64,000 bases of DNA. It comes from JAGTQI01 sp038868115. Lineage in GTDB: Archaea; Thermoproteota; Bathyarchaeia; Bathyarchaeales; Bathycorpusculaceae. The position numbers and the translations under genes were made by a program. This document shows positions 1-8,031 of this stretch, piece after piece. The notes beneath the pieces are model-generated. The model worked only from the letters and a program-made list of their open reading frames with translations. It made no database searches and was not told where the DNA came from. Position 1 is the stretch's first letter. Each line of letters begins with the position of its first letter. The stretch lies in contig JAWBXA010000001.1 in the NCBI GenBank assembly GCA_038868115.1, positions 53,466 through 117,465 of the forward strand, written 5' to 3'.

Positions 1-1
1 T

Positions 2-466
2 GACATATCTTTGGGTGCAGTTTCCGTTGAACAACTTTCACCCATACAGTTTTCAAGCCTGAAAATTTCCAGCAAAGCCAAAAGCAACATGATTAAAATT
101 CTTCCAAGGCTCAGAAAAATTGCGGGTGAAATAACACAAAAATATGGTGTTGAGACATTGGCGATAGGAAAGGATAGCATCCCCGTAAGGGTGGCAGAAC
201 TAACCGCCGGAGCCTACGCCATAATATGCGCGTCTGAAAAAGCTGTAAAAGAAAAAAGTCCATTGATGCTTGGTTTGCCGCTGAAGTGTCAGCCAAGGTT
301 CAAAGACAACTGGGTTTATGTTCACTCTTTGATGGCTGCTGAACATGATGTGAAGGGATACGCCATTGACAACAAAGGCTCATTAAAAAAGGTTAATATT
401 GCAGAGATTTTAAACCCAGTTGCAAGGGGATTTCGAACATTAAAGATAACACCAGAAAGGACCTAA
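2..466 (+). CDS. Conserved hypothetical protein, probably cut by the window edge
   Basis: The frame is open from base 2 to its stop, so the protein either starts at the TTG at 11 (151 residues) or continues upstream of the window, which I think likelier. I do not recognise a family or a catalytic motif. The product looks soluble and mixed alpha/beta, with a basic N-terminal helix region and no membrane segment. The stop lies one base before the ATG of the CPBP protease gene at 468, so the two are probably co-transcribed. Confidence 0.6.
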   Translation, partial: DISLGAVSVEQLSPIQFSSLKISSKAKSNMIKILPRLRKIAGEITQKYGVETLAIGKDSIPVRVAELTAGAYAIICASEKAVKEKSPLMLGLPLKCQPRFKDNWVYVHSLMAAEHDVKGYAIDNKGSLKKVNIAEILNPVARGFRTLKITPERT

Positions 467-467
467 G

Positions 468-1142
468 ATGGTAGGCGAAACCAAAGAAAGCCAACAGATA
501 CCTGTCAGCGAGGCTTTGCTAGCGATGATTGCAAGTCTTTTACTATCACTTTTTTTGGCGGGGTTTATCGCCAATTTAAATTATGGCTTCGCGATGGTTG
601 TTGCAGAACTGCTTCTTGCTGTTGTTCCGTTCGGATATATGCTTTCAAAGAAAATTGATATTAAGAAATACGTTAGGTTCGAGCTTAACCCACGAAACAT
701 TTTATTGGGGGTAGCCGTCGGCTCTCTTCTCGTCTATTTCGATTTTCTTATAGTAATCGCATTAACATCACTGTTTGGTCCAAGCAAAGCTGTTGAAGAA
801 AGTAATAGAAGAATAGCCGAAATGACTAGCTCTGTTGACGGGTTAATTTTTGTTGCCGCCGCTTTAATTTCAGCGGGGATATGTGAAGAATTCGCTTTTA
901 GGGGCTTTCTGCAAACTGCTATGAGTAACAAATACCCACCGTGGATGGCTTTAGTTACATCTGCCTTTGCGTTTGGGCTTCTTCTACATTTTGACCCGCA
1001 ATGGGTTTACATAATTGCCGCATTTCTAATAGGGCTCGTGTTGGGTCTTGTCTATCACCTGTCACGTTCCTATACCGTTTGTGCAACCGCCCATGCAACA
1101 CTAAACCTTATAATTTTAGCATTATCACTTCTCCAACGATAA
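468..1142 (+). CDS. CPBP (CAAX/Abi) family intramembrane metalloprotease
   Basis: A 224-residue polytopic membrane protein with about six hydrophobic segments (near 17-37, 41-59, 77-102, 126-140, 160-175, 180-196, 203-220). The family signature is complete: the paired glutamates and arginine EEFAFR at 140-145, a histidine at 174 (LLLHFDP) and a histidine/asparagine pair at 209/213 (HATLN), which bind the metal and catalyse intramembrane cleavage. Family members process prenylated proteins or act in bacteriocin immunity; the substrate here cannot be told. It sits one base after an unknown gene and converges on nadC. Confidence 0.88.
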   Translation: MVGETKESQQIPVSEALLAMIASLLLSLFLAGFIANLNYGFAMVVAELLLAVVPFGYMLSKKIDIKKYVRFELNPRNILLGVAVGSLLVYFDFLIVIALTSLFGPSKAVEESNRRIAEMTSSVDGLIFVAAALISAGICEEFAFRGFLQTAMSNKYPPWMALVTSAFAFGLLLHFDPQWVYIIAAFLIGLVLGLVYHLSRSYTVCATAHATLNLIILALSLLQR

Positions 1143-1145
1143 ATT

Positions 1146-2009
1146 TCAACCACCTATTTTTGTAATCTCAAGGCTTACATCCAACACTTTAGGACTGTCA
1201 GTTATTTCGCCAAGACTTACAATGTCCACTCCCGTTGACGCATACTCAACAATGTTTTCAGCTGTTATTCCTCCGCTTGCCTCCAACAAAACTTTTCCTA
1301 AAAAACCAGCTTTTTCCAGCTTTTCAACAGCCTTTTTTATTTGATTTGGTGAAAAATTGTCTAGCATTATTATGTTTGCTCCGGCTTCCGCAGCTGCCAA
1401 AGCCTCCTCAATGTTTGATACTTCAACTTCAACCTTTTTGCTGAAAGAGGTTTTTTCCTTAGCGGTTTTAACAGCTTTTTCAACGCTTCCGGCGATTTTG
1501 ACGTGATTGTCTTTTATCAGAACCATGTCGTCCAGGTGAAGTCTATGGGTGTCTCCTCCGCCCACGGAGACTGCTTTTTTATCAAAGTAGAGTAATCCGG
1601 GCGCTGTTTTTCGCGTACATGCAACTATGGTTTTGTGTCCAGCCTTTTTGACTTTTTCAACAAGTTTTCTTGTGGTTGTGGCTATGCCGCTCATTCTTGA
1701 AATAATGTTTAACAGTGTCCGCTCAACAGCCAATATTGTTCTGGCGTCGCCATAAATTTTCATCAGCACCTGTTTTGGCTTTATTTCCTCCCCGTCCTTA
1801 ACTATAGCCTCAAATTTCAAGCCAAGGCTTTCTAGGAGGACCCCTGCCTCTTCGATTCCAGCAATTACGCCGTTTTCTTTGGCTATTATTTCTGCTTCAG
1901 CGTTGCATTTTTCTGGCACTATTAGGGTTGAGGTTATGTCTCCTTGCCCAATGTCCTCAGCTAGTATTTGTCTGAGCTTTTCCTCCAAAATTTTCTTTGG
2001 CAAGAACAT
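1146..2009 (-). CDS. nadC: Nicotinate-nucleotide pyrophosphorylase (quinolinate phosphoribosyltransferase)
   Basis: Converts quinolinate and PRPP to nicotinate mononucleotide, CO2 and pyrophosphate in de novo NAD synthesis. The 287 residues are the usual length. Diagnostic motifs are CTRKTAPGLLYFDKKAV, GGGDTHR and LIKDNH, which form the quinolinate and PRPP sites, followed by EVEV, MLDNF and EASGGI strands of the barrel. The window also carries nadM (5290), so two steps of NAD synthesis are near each other though not in one operon. The stop is 3 bases from that of the convergent CPBP gene. Confidence 0.96.
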   Translation of the reverse strand: MFLPKKILEEKLRQILAEDIGQGDITSTLIVPEKCNAEAEIIAKENGVIAGIEEAGVLLESLGLKFEAIVKDGEEIKPKQVLMKIYGDARTILAVERTLLNIISRMSGIATTTRKLVEKVKKAGHKTIVACTRKTAPGLLYFDKKAVSVGGGDTHRLHLDDMVLIKDNHVKIAGSVEKAVKTAKEKTSFSKKVEVEVSNIEEALAAAEAGANIIMLDNFSPNQIKKAVEKLEKAGFLGKVLLEASGGITAENIVEYASTGVDIVSLGEITDSPKVLDVSLEITKIGG

Positions 2010-2059
2010 ACTTCCAACTCTAAGCGCTGGCTTAAAAGTGTTTACCTTTACAGCCTATT

Positions 2060-3238
2060 TCAACTTTTATCTGCCAAATCAATTATCATTTTGGTGGCTT
2101 TTTCTAATCCGTCATATCTTAAAACTTCAGCTTGAACCTGTTCAACTTTTTCCAAATTGTTTGATGTAAGGGTTTGTTCGACAGTTTTGAGCAACTTATT
2201 TAGGCTTAAATTTTCTTGTTGAATCACTTTTGCAACGCCGATTTTCTTGGCTTGAACAGCATTGTTTATCTGTTCTGTATGGTTCGGCGTAGGCACAAGA
2301 ATCATGGGTTTTCCATAACACATGCACTGGGTTATTGTGCCATGACCTGCGCGGCTTATAACTAAATCACAAGCCTTCAAGTATTCGAAACGATTTGGAA
2401 TCCACTTGTAAATTGTTAAGTTGCCATAGCATATAGGCGTAGTGTCCGCGTTTGGGTAACCCATTGATAACACAACCTCATAATCCTCTGGAAACTTCGT
2501 CAAGATTTTTCTTAAAATTCCAATGAAAAATGCCTTCTCTTTGACACTGCCGCTGATGGGTGCAAAAATGACGATTTTATTTTGGGGTAAATTTAGTCTT
2601 TTTCGGGTGACACTTTTATCTGGCAACTTTTCCGGATAGACAGGCAAAATGGGTCCTATAAGGCGTACCTTTTGCCTGTAAGCCTTTGGAATGTTGAGAT
2701 TGCCAGCACAAATAGTGTAGGGTTGGGGAAAATCCGGTATTAAGACAATGTTCCCGCTTGCCCATATTTTTCCAATTATTGCAAGGGCAACGGAATCTGC
2801 AAATCTCGCCAGCCTTAGGAAACGTTTTCTCCGCGGTATTATTGGTTGAAACTGATTTAAAATACAAATTCTCGGTTTTCTCAGAATTTTTGCCGCCAGC
2901 AGCGGAGAAACGCGAGAATCTGATACAACGATATCCGGGTCAAAATTTCCAATAGCCTGTAGTTCAGCGTTTATTTGCCGCATTAATGTAAAAGAGGCGA
3001 AAAACGGTCCCGGATTTATGGCTGTTTGCTTAAAATCTATTGCCCCGTCTGGTTTTACTTGGAAGCCTATTGGGGGAACCTTTAATAACGGGAGTTTTTC
3101 TCGCTGAATATAGGGGATTCCTTCCCGGTACGTTGAAAATATTACTTGGGCTTTTTGTTCTTGAAGTTTTTTGGCGATCGGTATGCATCTTCCAACATGT
3201 CCAAGTCCTATGCCGCATGGGGCAAAGTAAACCCGCAT
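2060..3238 (-). CDS. GT28/MurG-like glycosyltransferase
   Basis: A two-domain GT-B glycosyltransferase of 392 residues. The N-terminal motif GIGLGHVGRCIPIAKKL and the C-terminal nucleotide-sugar site SRAGHGTITQCMCYGKP followed by PNHTEQINNA resemble MurG and the COG1819 family. Donor and acceptor are unknown; archaeal relatives probably work on lipids or surface glycans. The frame is open to 3298, but that would overlap the AMMECR1 gene; the ATG at 3238 begins at the conserved RVYFAP strand and leaves a 4-base gap to the AMMECR1 stop, so I chose it. The two genes look co-transcribed. Confidence 0.85.
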   Translation of the reverse strand: MRVYFAPCGIGLGHVGRCIPIAKKLQEQKAQVIFSTYREGIPYIQREKLPLLKVPPIGFQVKPDGAIDFKQTAINPGPFFASFTLMRQINAELQAIGNFDPDIVVSDSRVSPLLAAKILRKPRICILNQFQPIIPRRKRFLRLARFADSVALAIIGKIWASGNIVLIPDFPQPYTICAGNLNIPKAYRQKVRLIGPILPVYPEKLPDKSVTRKRLNLPQNKIVIFAPISGSVKEKAFFIGILRKILTKFPEDYEVVLSMGYPNADTTPICYGNLTIYKWIPNRFEYLKACDLVISRAGHGTITQCMCYGKPMILVPTPNHTEQINNAVQAKKIGVAKVIQQENLSLNKLLKTVEQTLTSNNLEKVEQVQAEVLRYDGLEKATKMIIDLADKS

Positions 3239-3242
3239 GAAT

Positions 3243-3875
3243 CTATTTCCCGCCAAGGGTTTTCCGCCTAATTTCACCTCTTGGCTTTTCTTCCTCAAAG
3301 ATTATGGCTTGAAACTTGTAGACTTTTGTGCCCTTCATAAGCCAACAGTCTGGGGGCAAACCAGCCTTTACACAGCATTGGCATAGGAACTCTTCCTCAT
3401 CCCAGTTCCATTCCACCGGCACTTGCGGCAAGAGAAGCCCTTTGTAAATTCCTCTTTCAATAATTAGCCCGTCTACGCCGACTTTAATTTTGGATGGGTA
3501 CTCGTTTGGCTTTTCAACTTCAACAAGTTGCGGCGGAGTTAATACACTCACCTCGAAAACAACCTTGTCCAACTCACTTATAGAAAGGGGATAAAATCTC
3601 GGATCTTGGGTTGCAGAGCTTATGGCGGATTCTATGACTGCTTCGGCTAGAGGCGTTGTCGGATATGGAAGGCCTATACACCCCCGCAGTTCTTTTTCTC
3701 CACTTTCAATGCTGTTAATCGTTATAAACACGCCGCATGGTTGAAACAATTTTTCCGGCATTTCTTCTGGAACACGTATGCGCTTTCTTGTTTTTAGGTA
3801 CTCTTCCACAGCACTACGGGCAAGTTTGACGAGAATTTTGCCCTCTTCTAGGCTTAAATCGAAAGACAAGCGCAT
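3243..3875 (-). CDS. AMMECR1 domain protein
   Basis: 210 residues carrying the invariant LRGCIG hexapeptide that defines AMMECR1, followed by the typical SAISSATQDPRF and FEVSVLTPP segments and the KGLLLPQVPVEWNWDEEEFL core. The family is nearly universal in archaea and eukaryotes, of usual length here. The biochemical role is not established; a link to RNA or protein modification has been suggested because it often neighbours MEMO and radical SAM genes. It precedes the glycosyltransferase gene by 4 bases and follows psmB by 26 bases on the same strand. Confidence 0.93.
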   Translation of the reverse strand: MRLSFDLSLEEGKILVKLARSAVEEYLKTRKRIRVPEEMPEKLFQPCGVFITINSIESGEKELRGCIGLPYPTTPLAEAVIESAISSATQDPRFYPLSISELDKVVFEVSVLTPPQLVEVEKPNEYPSKIKVGVDGLIIERGIYKGLLLPQVPVEWNWDEEEFLCQCCVKAGLPPDCWLMKGTKVYKFQAIIFEEEKPRGEIRRKTLGGK

Positions 3876-3901
3876 TTATCTCCCAGCTTTAATGGCCATT
3901 T

Positions 3902-4522
3902 TTAGAATTTTATTGATTCCTCGCGGGCTCCATCCTTTGTTATGAATAGGAAGTCTATGCCGTCGCCGCTCATTACGTCCCTGCTTATAGCGGATTTTAT
4001 TGCCCTAACGACAAGTTCTCTGCCCTCCTCCATGCTTAAGCCTTCCCTGTAGCTTTCCTCAAGAACCCCTATGGCAATTTCTGCGCCCGAACCTACAACA
4101 GCAAACTTGTCTGGTATAACTGAACCCAAAACGTCTAACACAAAAAGGGATGCGCCTTCGTCGTCTATTCCTCCAACAATCGTTTGGGTTATCAGTGGCG
4201 CCAACCTATTGGCGAAGAGTAAGTTTGACATAAGTTTGGCGGCAGATCTAACAGATATTGGTCTTCCAACATCCATATTGTACAAATTTGCATAAGCTTC
4301 AACTTCACGCACCAAAATTTGCATGTCTGAAACTAGCCCGGCGCATGCCGCACCAATATGGTCTGTTATTTTGAAGACCTTCTTCCCGCCTCTGCTCACA
4401 ACCAAATATCCATACGAGACCCGCTTTTCAGAGGCAAGGATGACACTGTCTCTGCAAACTATGCCCACAGTTGTAGCGCCTGGAACCCATAGGTATTGTG
4501 GCATTTGCCCTTCCTTTTCCAC
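3902..4522 (-). CDS. psmB: Proteasome beta subunit, inactive-type paralogue (Thr1 replaced by Ala)
   Basis: A 20S proteasome beta subunit of 206 residues (GTG start; an ATG at 4504 behind AGGAAGG is an alternative). In active subunits cleavage after Gly exposes Thr1 of GTTTVG. Here the equivalent stretch is P-G-A-T-T-V-G (residues 14-20, codons GGC GCT ACA ACT), so position 1 is Ala. The other family residues are kept: Glu17 (residue 32, ILASEKR) and Lys33 (residue 48, GGKKV). It should assemble but not self-process or cleave. As I recall, crenarchaeal genomes carry such a subunit next to an active one; the active partner is not in this window. Confidence 0.93.
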   Translation of the reverse strand: MEKEGQMPQYLWVPGATTVGIVCRDSVILASEKRVSYGYLVVSRGGKKVFKITDHIGAACAGLVSDMQILVREVEAYANLYNMDVGRPISVRSAAKLMSNLLFANRLAPLITQTIVGGIDDEGASLFVLDVLGSVIPDKFAVVGSGAEIAIGVLEESYREGLSMEEGRELVVRAIKSAISRDVMSGDGIDFLFITKDGAREESIKF

Positions 4523-4622
4523 GTTGTTTTCACCTTTTCACGGGATATGCGAGCACAACCTATTAAACTTAATGTCTCAAAGGCTCTACAAGGTTAAATA
4601 ACCACCAACACCATAACAAGCT

Positions 4623-5228
4623 GTGAAGGCAGCGCATATGATAAGCTTGTATTTAAGGCTTTACGACAACTCATGGTTTGGAGTGGCATTCAATGACAAA
4701 AGCATTTTCGCCACAGCTTTCTCGACAAACAGGGAACAGGTTCTTCTCAGTTTGTTAGCAAGCATTCCATATGATATCCCTTTCCAATACGCTGAAGAGG
4801 GAACATTCCTCGCCGAAAAAGTGCTTGCCACATTAAAGGACATTTACAGTGGCAAGGACGTGAATAACAATTTTTCCCTAAACATGGAACCTTTGTCCAA
4901 TTTTATGCAAAAGGTCTTGAAGGCTACCGCCAAGATTCCAGTGGGTTATGTGACCTCTTATGGAGCAGTTGCGAAGGCTATGGGTGGAAGCCCTAGGGCT
5001 GTGGGACGGGTGATGGCTTTAAACCCATTTCCACTGCTCGTTCCATGTCATAGAGTTGTTGCTTCAGACTTTTCTTTGGGCGGGTACGGCGGAGGCTCGC
5101 AAGTCAAACTGGAAATATTAAACCGTGAAAAAAGGGGTTACAGCAAAAAACGAGAATTATCCATAGATGGGAGAAGACTGAAAATCTTTCCAGTGGAGCT
5201 CGTTCTAGAAAAGTTTCAAAGAATTTGA
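4623..5228 (+). CDS. ogt: Methylated-DNA--protein-cysteine methyltransferase
   Basis: Removes alkyl groups from O6-alkylguanine in DNA by transfer to its own cysteine. The acceptor motif PCHRVV places the reactive Cys at 142, preceded by the DNA-binding helix-turn-helix PRAVGRVMALNP and the Arg finger in it. The N-terminal 85 residues form the variable domain. A TATA-like TTAAATAA lies near 4594, about 25 bases before the GTG start at 4623, so the message may be leaderless or start at the ATG at 4638. Divergent from psmB. Confidence 0.94.
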   Translation: MKAAHMISLYLRLYDNSWFGVAFNDKSIFATAFSTNREQVLLSLLASIPYDIPFQYAEEGTFLAEKVLATLKDIYSGKDVNNNFSLNMEPLSNFMQKVLKATAKIPVGYVTSYGAVAKAMGGSPRAVGRVMALNPFPLLVPCHRVVASDFSLGGYGGGSQVKLEILNREKRGYSKKRELSIDGRRLKIFPVELVLEKFQRI

Positions 5229-5289
5229 TAACGTTTTAACGTAAACAATAAAAGCCAATAACCAAATCTAGTGAAAAGAGTGGGGTTTC

Positions 5290-5814
5290 ATGGTTAAGCG
5301 TGGCCTTTTTGTTGGAAGGTTTCAGCCCTTCCATAATGGACACCTCAATGTTGTGAAAGATATTTTGAAGGAAGTTGACGAGCTGGTTATCGTTGTTGGC
5401 AGCGCCCAGTACAGCCACCGCATTGATAACCCCTTCACAACCGGCGAGAGACTTGTCATGATTCGGAGGGCTTTGGAGGAGGCTGGAATAGATTTGGGTC
5501 GTATATGGATCGTGCCTGTTCCAGATGTCCACATACATATGGTTTGGGTTTCGGCTGTTGAAGGCTATGTGCCGCATTTTAGTGTTGTTTACTCCAACGA
5601 GCCTTTAACGCGGAGACTTTTCATAGAAGCTGGCTACGAGGTTAAGTCAATACGCTTCCATAGGCGTAAAGTTTATTCCGCCACCGAGATAAGGGAGAGA
5701 ATACTGAAAGACGGAAACTGGGAAGAACTTGTCCCAAAAAGTGTGGCTCAATTCATAAAAGAAATTGGCGGCGTTGAGAGACTTAAAGACCTAACTAAGA
5801 GCGATAAAGTATAA
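5290..5814 (+). CDS. nadM: Nicotinamide-nucleotide adenylyltransferase, archaeal type
   Basis: Joins NMN (or NaMN) and ATP to give NAD (or its deamido form). The 174 residues have the nucleotidyltransferase signature GRFQPFHNGHL (HxGH-type) at the N-terminus and the second conserved motif YSATEIRERI near the C-terminus. Length and start are typical of archaeal NadM. Together with nadC at 1146-2009 it covers two NAD-synthesis steps. Its 3' end overlaps the convergent SAM hydroxide adenosyltransferase gene by 20 bases. Confidence 0.95.
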   Translation: MVKRGLFVGRFQPFHNGHLNVVKDILKEVDELVIVVGSAQYSHRIDNPFTTGERLVMIRRALEEAGIDLGRIWIVPVPDVHIHMVWVSAVEGYVPHFSVVYSNEPLTRRLFIEAGYEVKSIRFHRRKVYSATEIRERILKDGNWEELVPKSVAQFIKEIGGVERLKDLTKSDKV

Positions 5815-6586
5815 CCTTATCTCCAACTTTAACTTTGAACATTTCAGCCGCGCTTCCCTGATTTACTGATATCTCTAAAAGGTCATGGCTACCAATTAGC
5901 GCCAGTGGCTTTTTGGCTTCTACTTCGGCATAAGCCTTACAGAGCTTTAGCCTACATCTGGTCTCTCCAATTTTTATGCTTAAACTTTCCCTTACCCCAA
6001 GGCATCCCAGCTCTTTCGACGTGAAGTTTGCAATTACGTTACCGAAACTGTCAACATGGATTATTTCACCAACCAGAGTTGAACCTTTCCTGACAATTTT
6101 TGCAAACCGTGGTTTCACAAGTCTGCGGATTTCCGATCCAAACTCTGATGGCGGAACACCTTTTGATAGGTGGGCGGCTGCCGGAGCGAAAATATCTCTT
6201 CCGTGAAAAGTTGTTGAAACTTTGGGAAGCATGTATTTGGGATTGGCTATTTCATAAACATGCTTTATGCCCTGTTTCTCCGCCGCTAAGGTTAAAACTC
6301 CGTTGTCCGGTCCTATGAAAAAGCCGCCTTCTGTCTCTATCAGAATTGGTTTACGTTTTGTCCCAACACCTGGATCTACAACAGCCACATGTATTGTGCC
6401 CTTTGGAAAGTATGACGCTGCGCTTGCCAAAACATATGCGCCCATTCTTATGTTGAACTTTTCTATTTGGTGGCTTATGTCAATTATTTGTACACATGGG
6501 TTTATGCTTAAAATAACCGCCTTAATCTCCGCCACATAGGGGTCTGCAAGCCCGAAATCTGTTGTCAATGTTATGAACGGGATCAT
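5795..6586 (-). CDS. SAM hydroxide adenosyltransferase (DUF62 family)
   Basis: Hydrolyses S-adenosylmethionine to adenosine and methionine; relatives include the fluorinase and chlorinase. 263 residues from the ATG at 6586 (the frame is open to 6598). Family hallmarks are the N-terminal TTDFG, the VDPGVGTKR loop that supplies the catalytic Asp/Arg, and FIGPDNGVL; the second domain begins near residue 175 with GEIIHVDSFGN. The absence of a halide-pocket insertion favours the hydrolase role. The physiological role in archaea is uncertain, perhaps SAM turnover. Confidence 0.9.
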   Translation of the reverse strand: MIPFITLTTDFGLADPYVAEIKAVILSINPCVQIIDISHQIEKFNIRMGAYVLASAASYFPKGTIHVAVVDPGVGTKRKPILIETEGGFFIGPDNGVLTLAAEKQGIKHVYEIANPKYMLPKVSTTFHGRDIFAPAAAHLSKGVPPSEFGSEIRRLVKPRFAKIVRKGSTLVGEIIHVDSFGNVIANFTSKELGCLGVRESLSIKIGETRCRLKLCKAYAEVEAKKPLALIGSHDLLEISVNQGSAAEMFKVKVGDKVILYRS

Positions 6587-6943
6587 CGCTTGAACCACCG
6601 CCTTAATTTGCGCTGGCTTCCTACGCTGGTATGCGAAATTTACATGCTTTAACTTAACCCATTAATTAATGTGGTTCCAGATTTTTGGGTTTCATAATTC
6701 TAATTTCTACGGTGCAGCTTCATTTTTAAGAAATACGATATATGCAGAAGCAATAATATGCGCATTTTTGGCTTTTTTAAACGTTTCTTGTTTCTATACT
6801 GGCTGGACAAATTGCCGACTTATGTTTGAGCTATTTTTCTGGCCATTATTCACGGCTGACGATGACGCCATAAGAAGGTACTGCAAATTGTCGCTTTTCT
6901 GTGCTCATTGAAAGAATCGCCATGCCTTAGCTTCAAGGCGTTT
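6587..6943. other. Non-coding stretch, no gene supported
   Basis: About 360 bases between the start of the SAM hydrolase gene and the stop of the cofE-like gene. An open frame on the plus strand (6669-6911, 80 codons) lacks a ribosome-binding site and has a Phe/Cys-rich composition unlike the neighbours, so I do not call it. The AT-rich TTAATTAATG near 6661 may belong to the SAM hydrolase promoter. No RNA gene is recognisable. Confidence 0.5.
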
Positions 6944-7714
6944 TCAAAGCTTAGTTTTTGGCTCAAAACTGCTCATGAAAATGCACCGTTCTGATGGCAT
7001 GGCCATATCCCTCGGGCCATAAACTCCGTCGCCAAAGCTTACGGGCGCTTCTTTAATTAAAACCGCCGGGATTGCTTCTGAAGTCTCCCCCATTAGAAGA
7101 TGTGCTGCCGACGCCAAGTCATCTGCAACAGCATGCAACGTGATAGCCAATTTTTTCCCAAAAATGTCCTTTTTGCCTCTGCAATCCACGACTGGTTTGA
7201 AACCAGCGGTGGCCAAGGCTAATCCTGTTGTGCCAAGCCTTAGTGGTCTTAAGCCACTATCAACGATTAAAACCGCGATCTTCTTTCCAGTTTTGTGCAT
7301 TAATTCTTTCCTAATGTTTCTCGCCCATTTCTCCGGGTTTTTAGGCCATAAAACAACAGCGCCGTGTGGAGCGTTTTTGTTATCTATCCCAGCATTCGGC
7401 GTCAAAACTCCGTGTTTAAGCGTTAAGACAGCCTTTTCCACCCCGCCGCAGATTTCCTCCGCCTCTTGCATAATCAGTTCGGCAAGTTCTGGTGGTATAG
7501 CATATTTGTTGGCCAGTTTTTCAGCTTTTTCAGATGGTCTAACTTTTCCTAACTCCACTACACGACCTTCTGCGTAGGCTATGACTTTTGACGCTAATGC
7601 TAGGATATCCTTGTCATCGAATTTTAGCCCTTGCTTTTCCATCGCTTTTAAGACGATGTCAACTATGTTGTCTCCTCTTTTTATAACATCAGTCACTATT
7701 GGGAAAAGTTTCAA
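6944..7714 (-). CDS. cofE: Coenzyme F420:L-glutamate ligase family protein
   Basis: CofE adds glutamates to F420-0 with GTP. The 256 residues contain the family stretches DIVDSGLRPLRLGTTG-like region (AVLIVDSGLRPLRLG), ATAGFKPVVDCRGKKD, DDLASAAHLLMGE and IPAVLIK. Start is a TTG at 7714, 4 bases after the stop of the MoaD-like gene, so the pair is co-transcribed. Whether the organism makes F420 cannot be shown here; no other cof gene is in the window, and relatives that glutamylate other substrates exist. Confidence 0.82.
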   Translation of the reverse strand: MKLFPIVTDVIKRGDNIVDIVLKAMEKQGLKFDDKDILALASKVIAYAEGRVVELGKVRPSEKAEKLANKYAIPPELAELIMQEAEEICGGVEKAVLTLKHGVLTPNAGIDNKNAPHGAVVLWPKNPEKWARNIRKELMHKTGKKIAVLIVDSGLRPLRLGTTGLALATAGFKPVVDCRGKKDIFGKKLAITLHAVADDLASAAHLLMGETSEAIPAVLIKEAPVSFGDGVYGPRDMAMPSERCIFMSSFEPKTKL

Positions 7715-7718
7715 AGGC

Positions 7719-8003
7719 TCACCCTCCGTGGGAAATTGGAATCAAAACCACTTCATCCCCGTCCTTAAGAACCGTTTCTAAACCCTTTAAGACGCTGATT
7801 TCTCGGCCGTTCACAATTATTAGGGTGTTTGGTCTTGGATCACCTAGCTCTGGGTCGATTAGGACTCTTTCCATTTTTGGGAATTCTTCGGTGATTCGCT
7901 TTACAGCTTCTTTGAGTTGTGCGCCTTCATTTAATTCTAGTGTTACCTTATCCTTGTTTGTTATGTTGCGGAAACTCCCAATAAACCTAAAGTTAACCTT
8001 CAT
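7719..8003 (-). CDS. MoaD/ThiS-family ubiquitin-like protein (possible SAMP)
   Basis: A 94-residue beta-grasp protein that ends in His-Gly-Gly, the diglycine tail that MoaD, ThiS and SAMP proteins use for adenylation by an E1-like enzyme. Conserved strands include LIIVNGREI and DGDEVVLIPI just before the tail. It could be the small molybdopterin/tungstopterin synthase subunit, which would suit the tungsten-type aldehyde oxidoreductase at 21292, or a protein modifier. The gene is 4 bases upstream of the cofE-like gene. No moaE or E1 gene is in the window. Confidence 0.9.
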   Translation of the reverse strand: MKVNFRFIGSFRNITNKDKVTLELNEGAQLKEAVKRITEEFPKMERVLIDPELGDPRPNTLIIVNGREISVLKGLETVLKDGDEVVLIPISHGG

Positions 8004-8031
8004 CTTTCTTGTCCTCTCTCTATGAAGATGC

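Noticed and set aside
6669..6911. 80-codon open frame on the plus strand
   Set aside because: No ribosome-binding site, odd Phe/Cys-rich composition and no family likeness; treated as chance.
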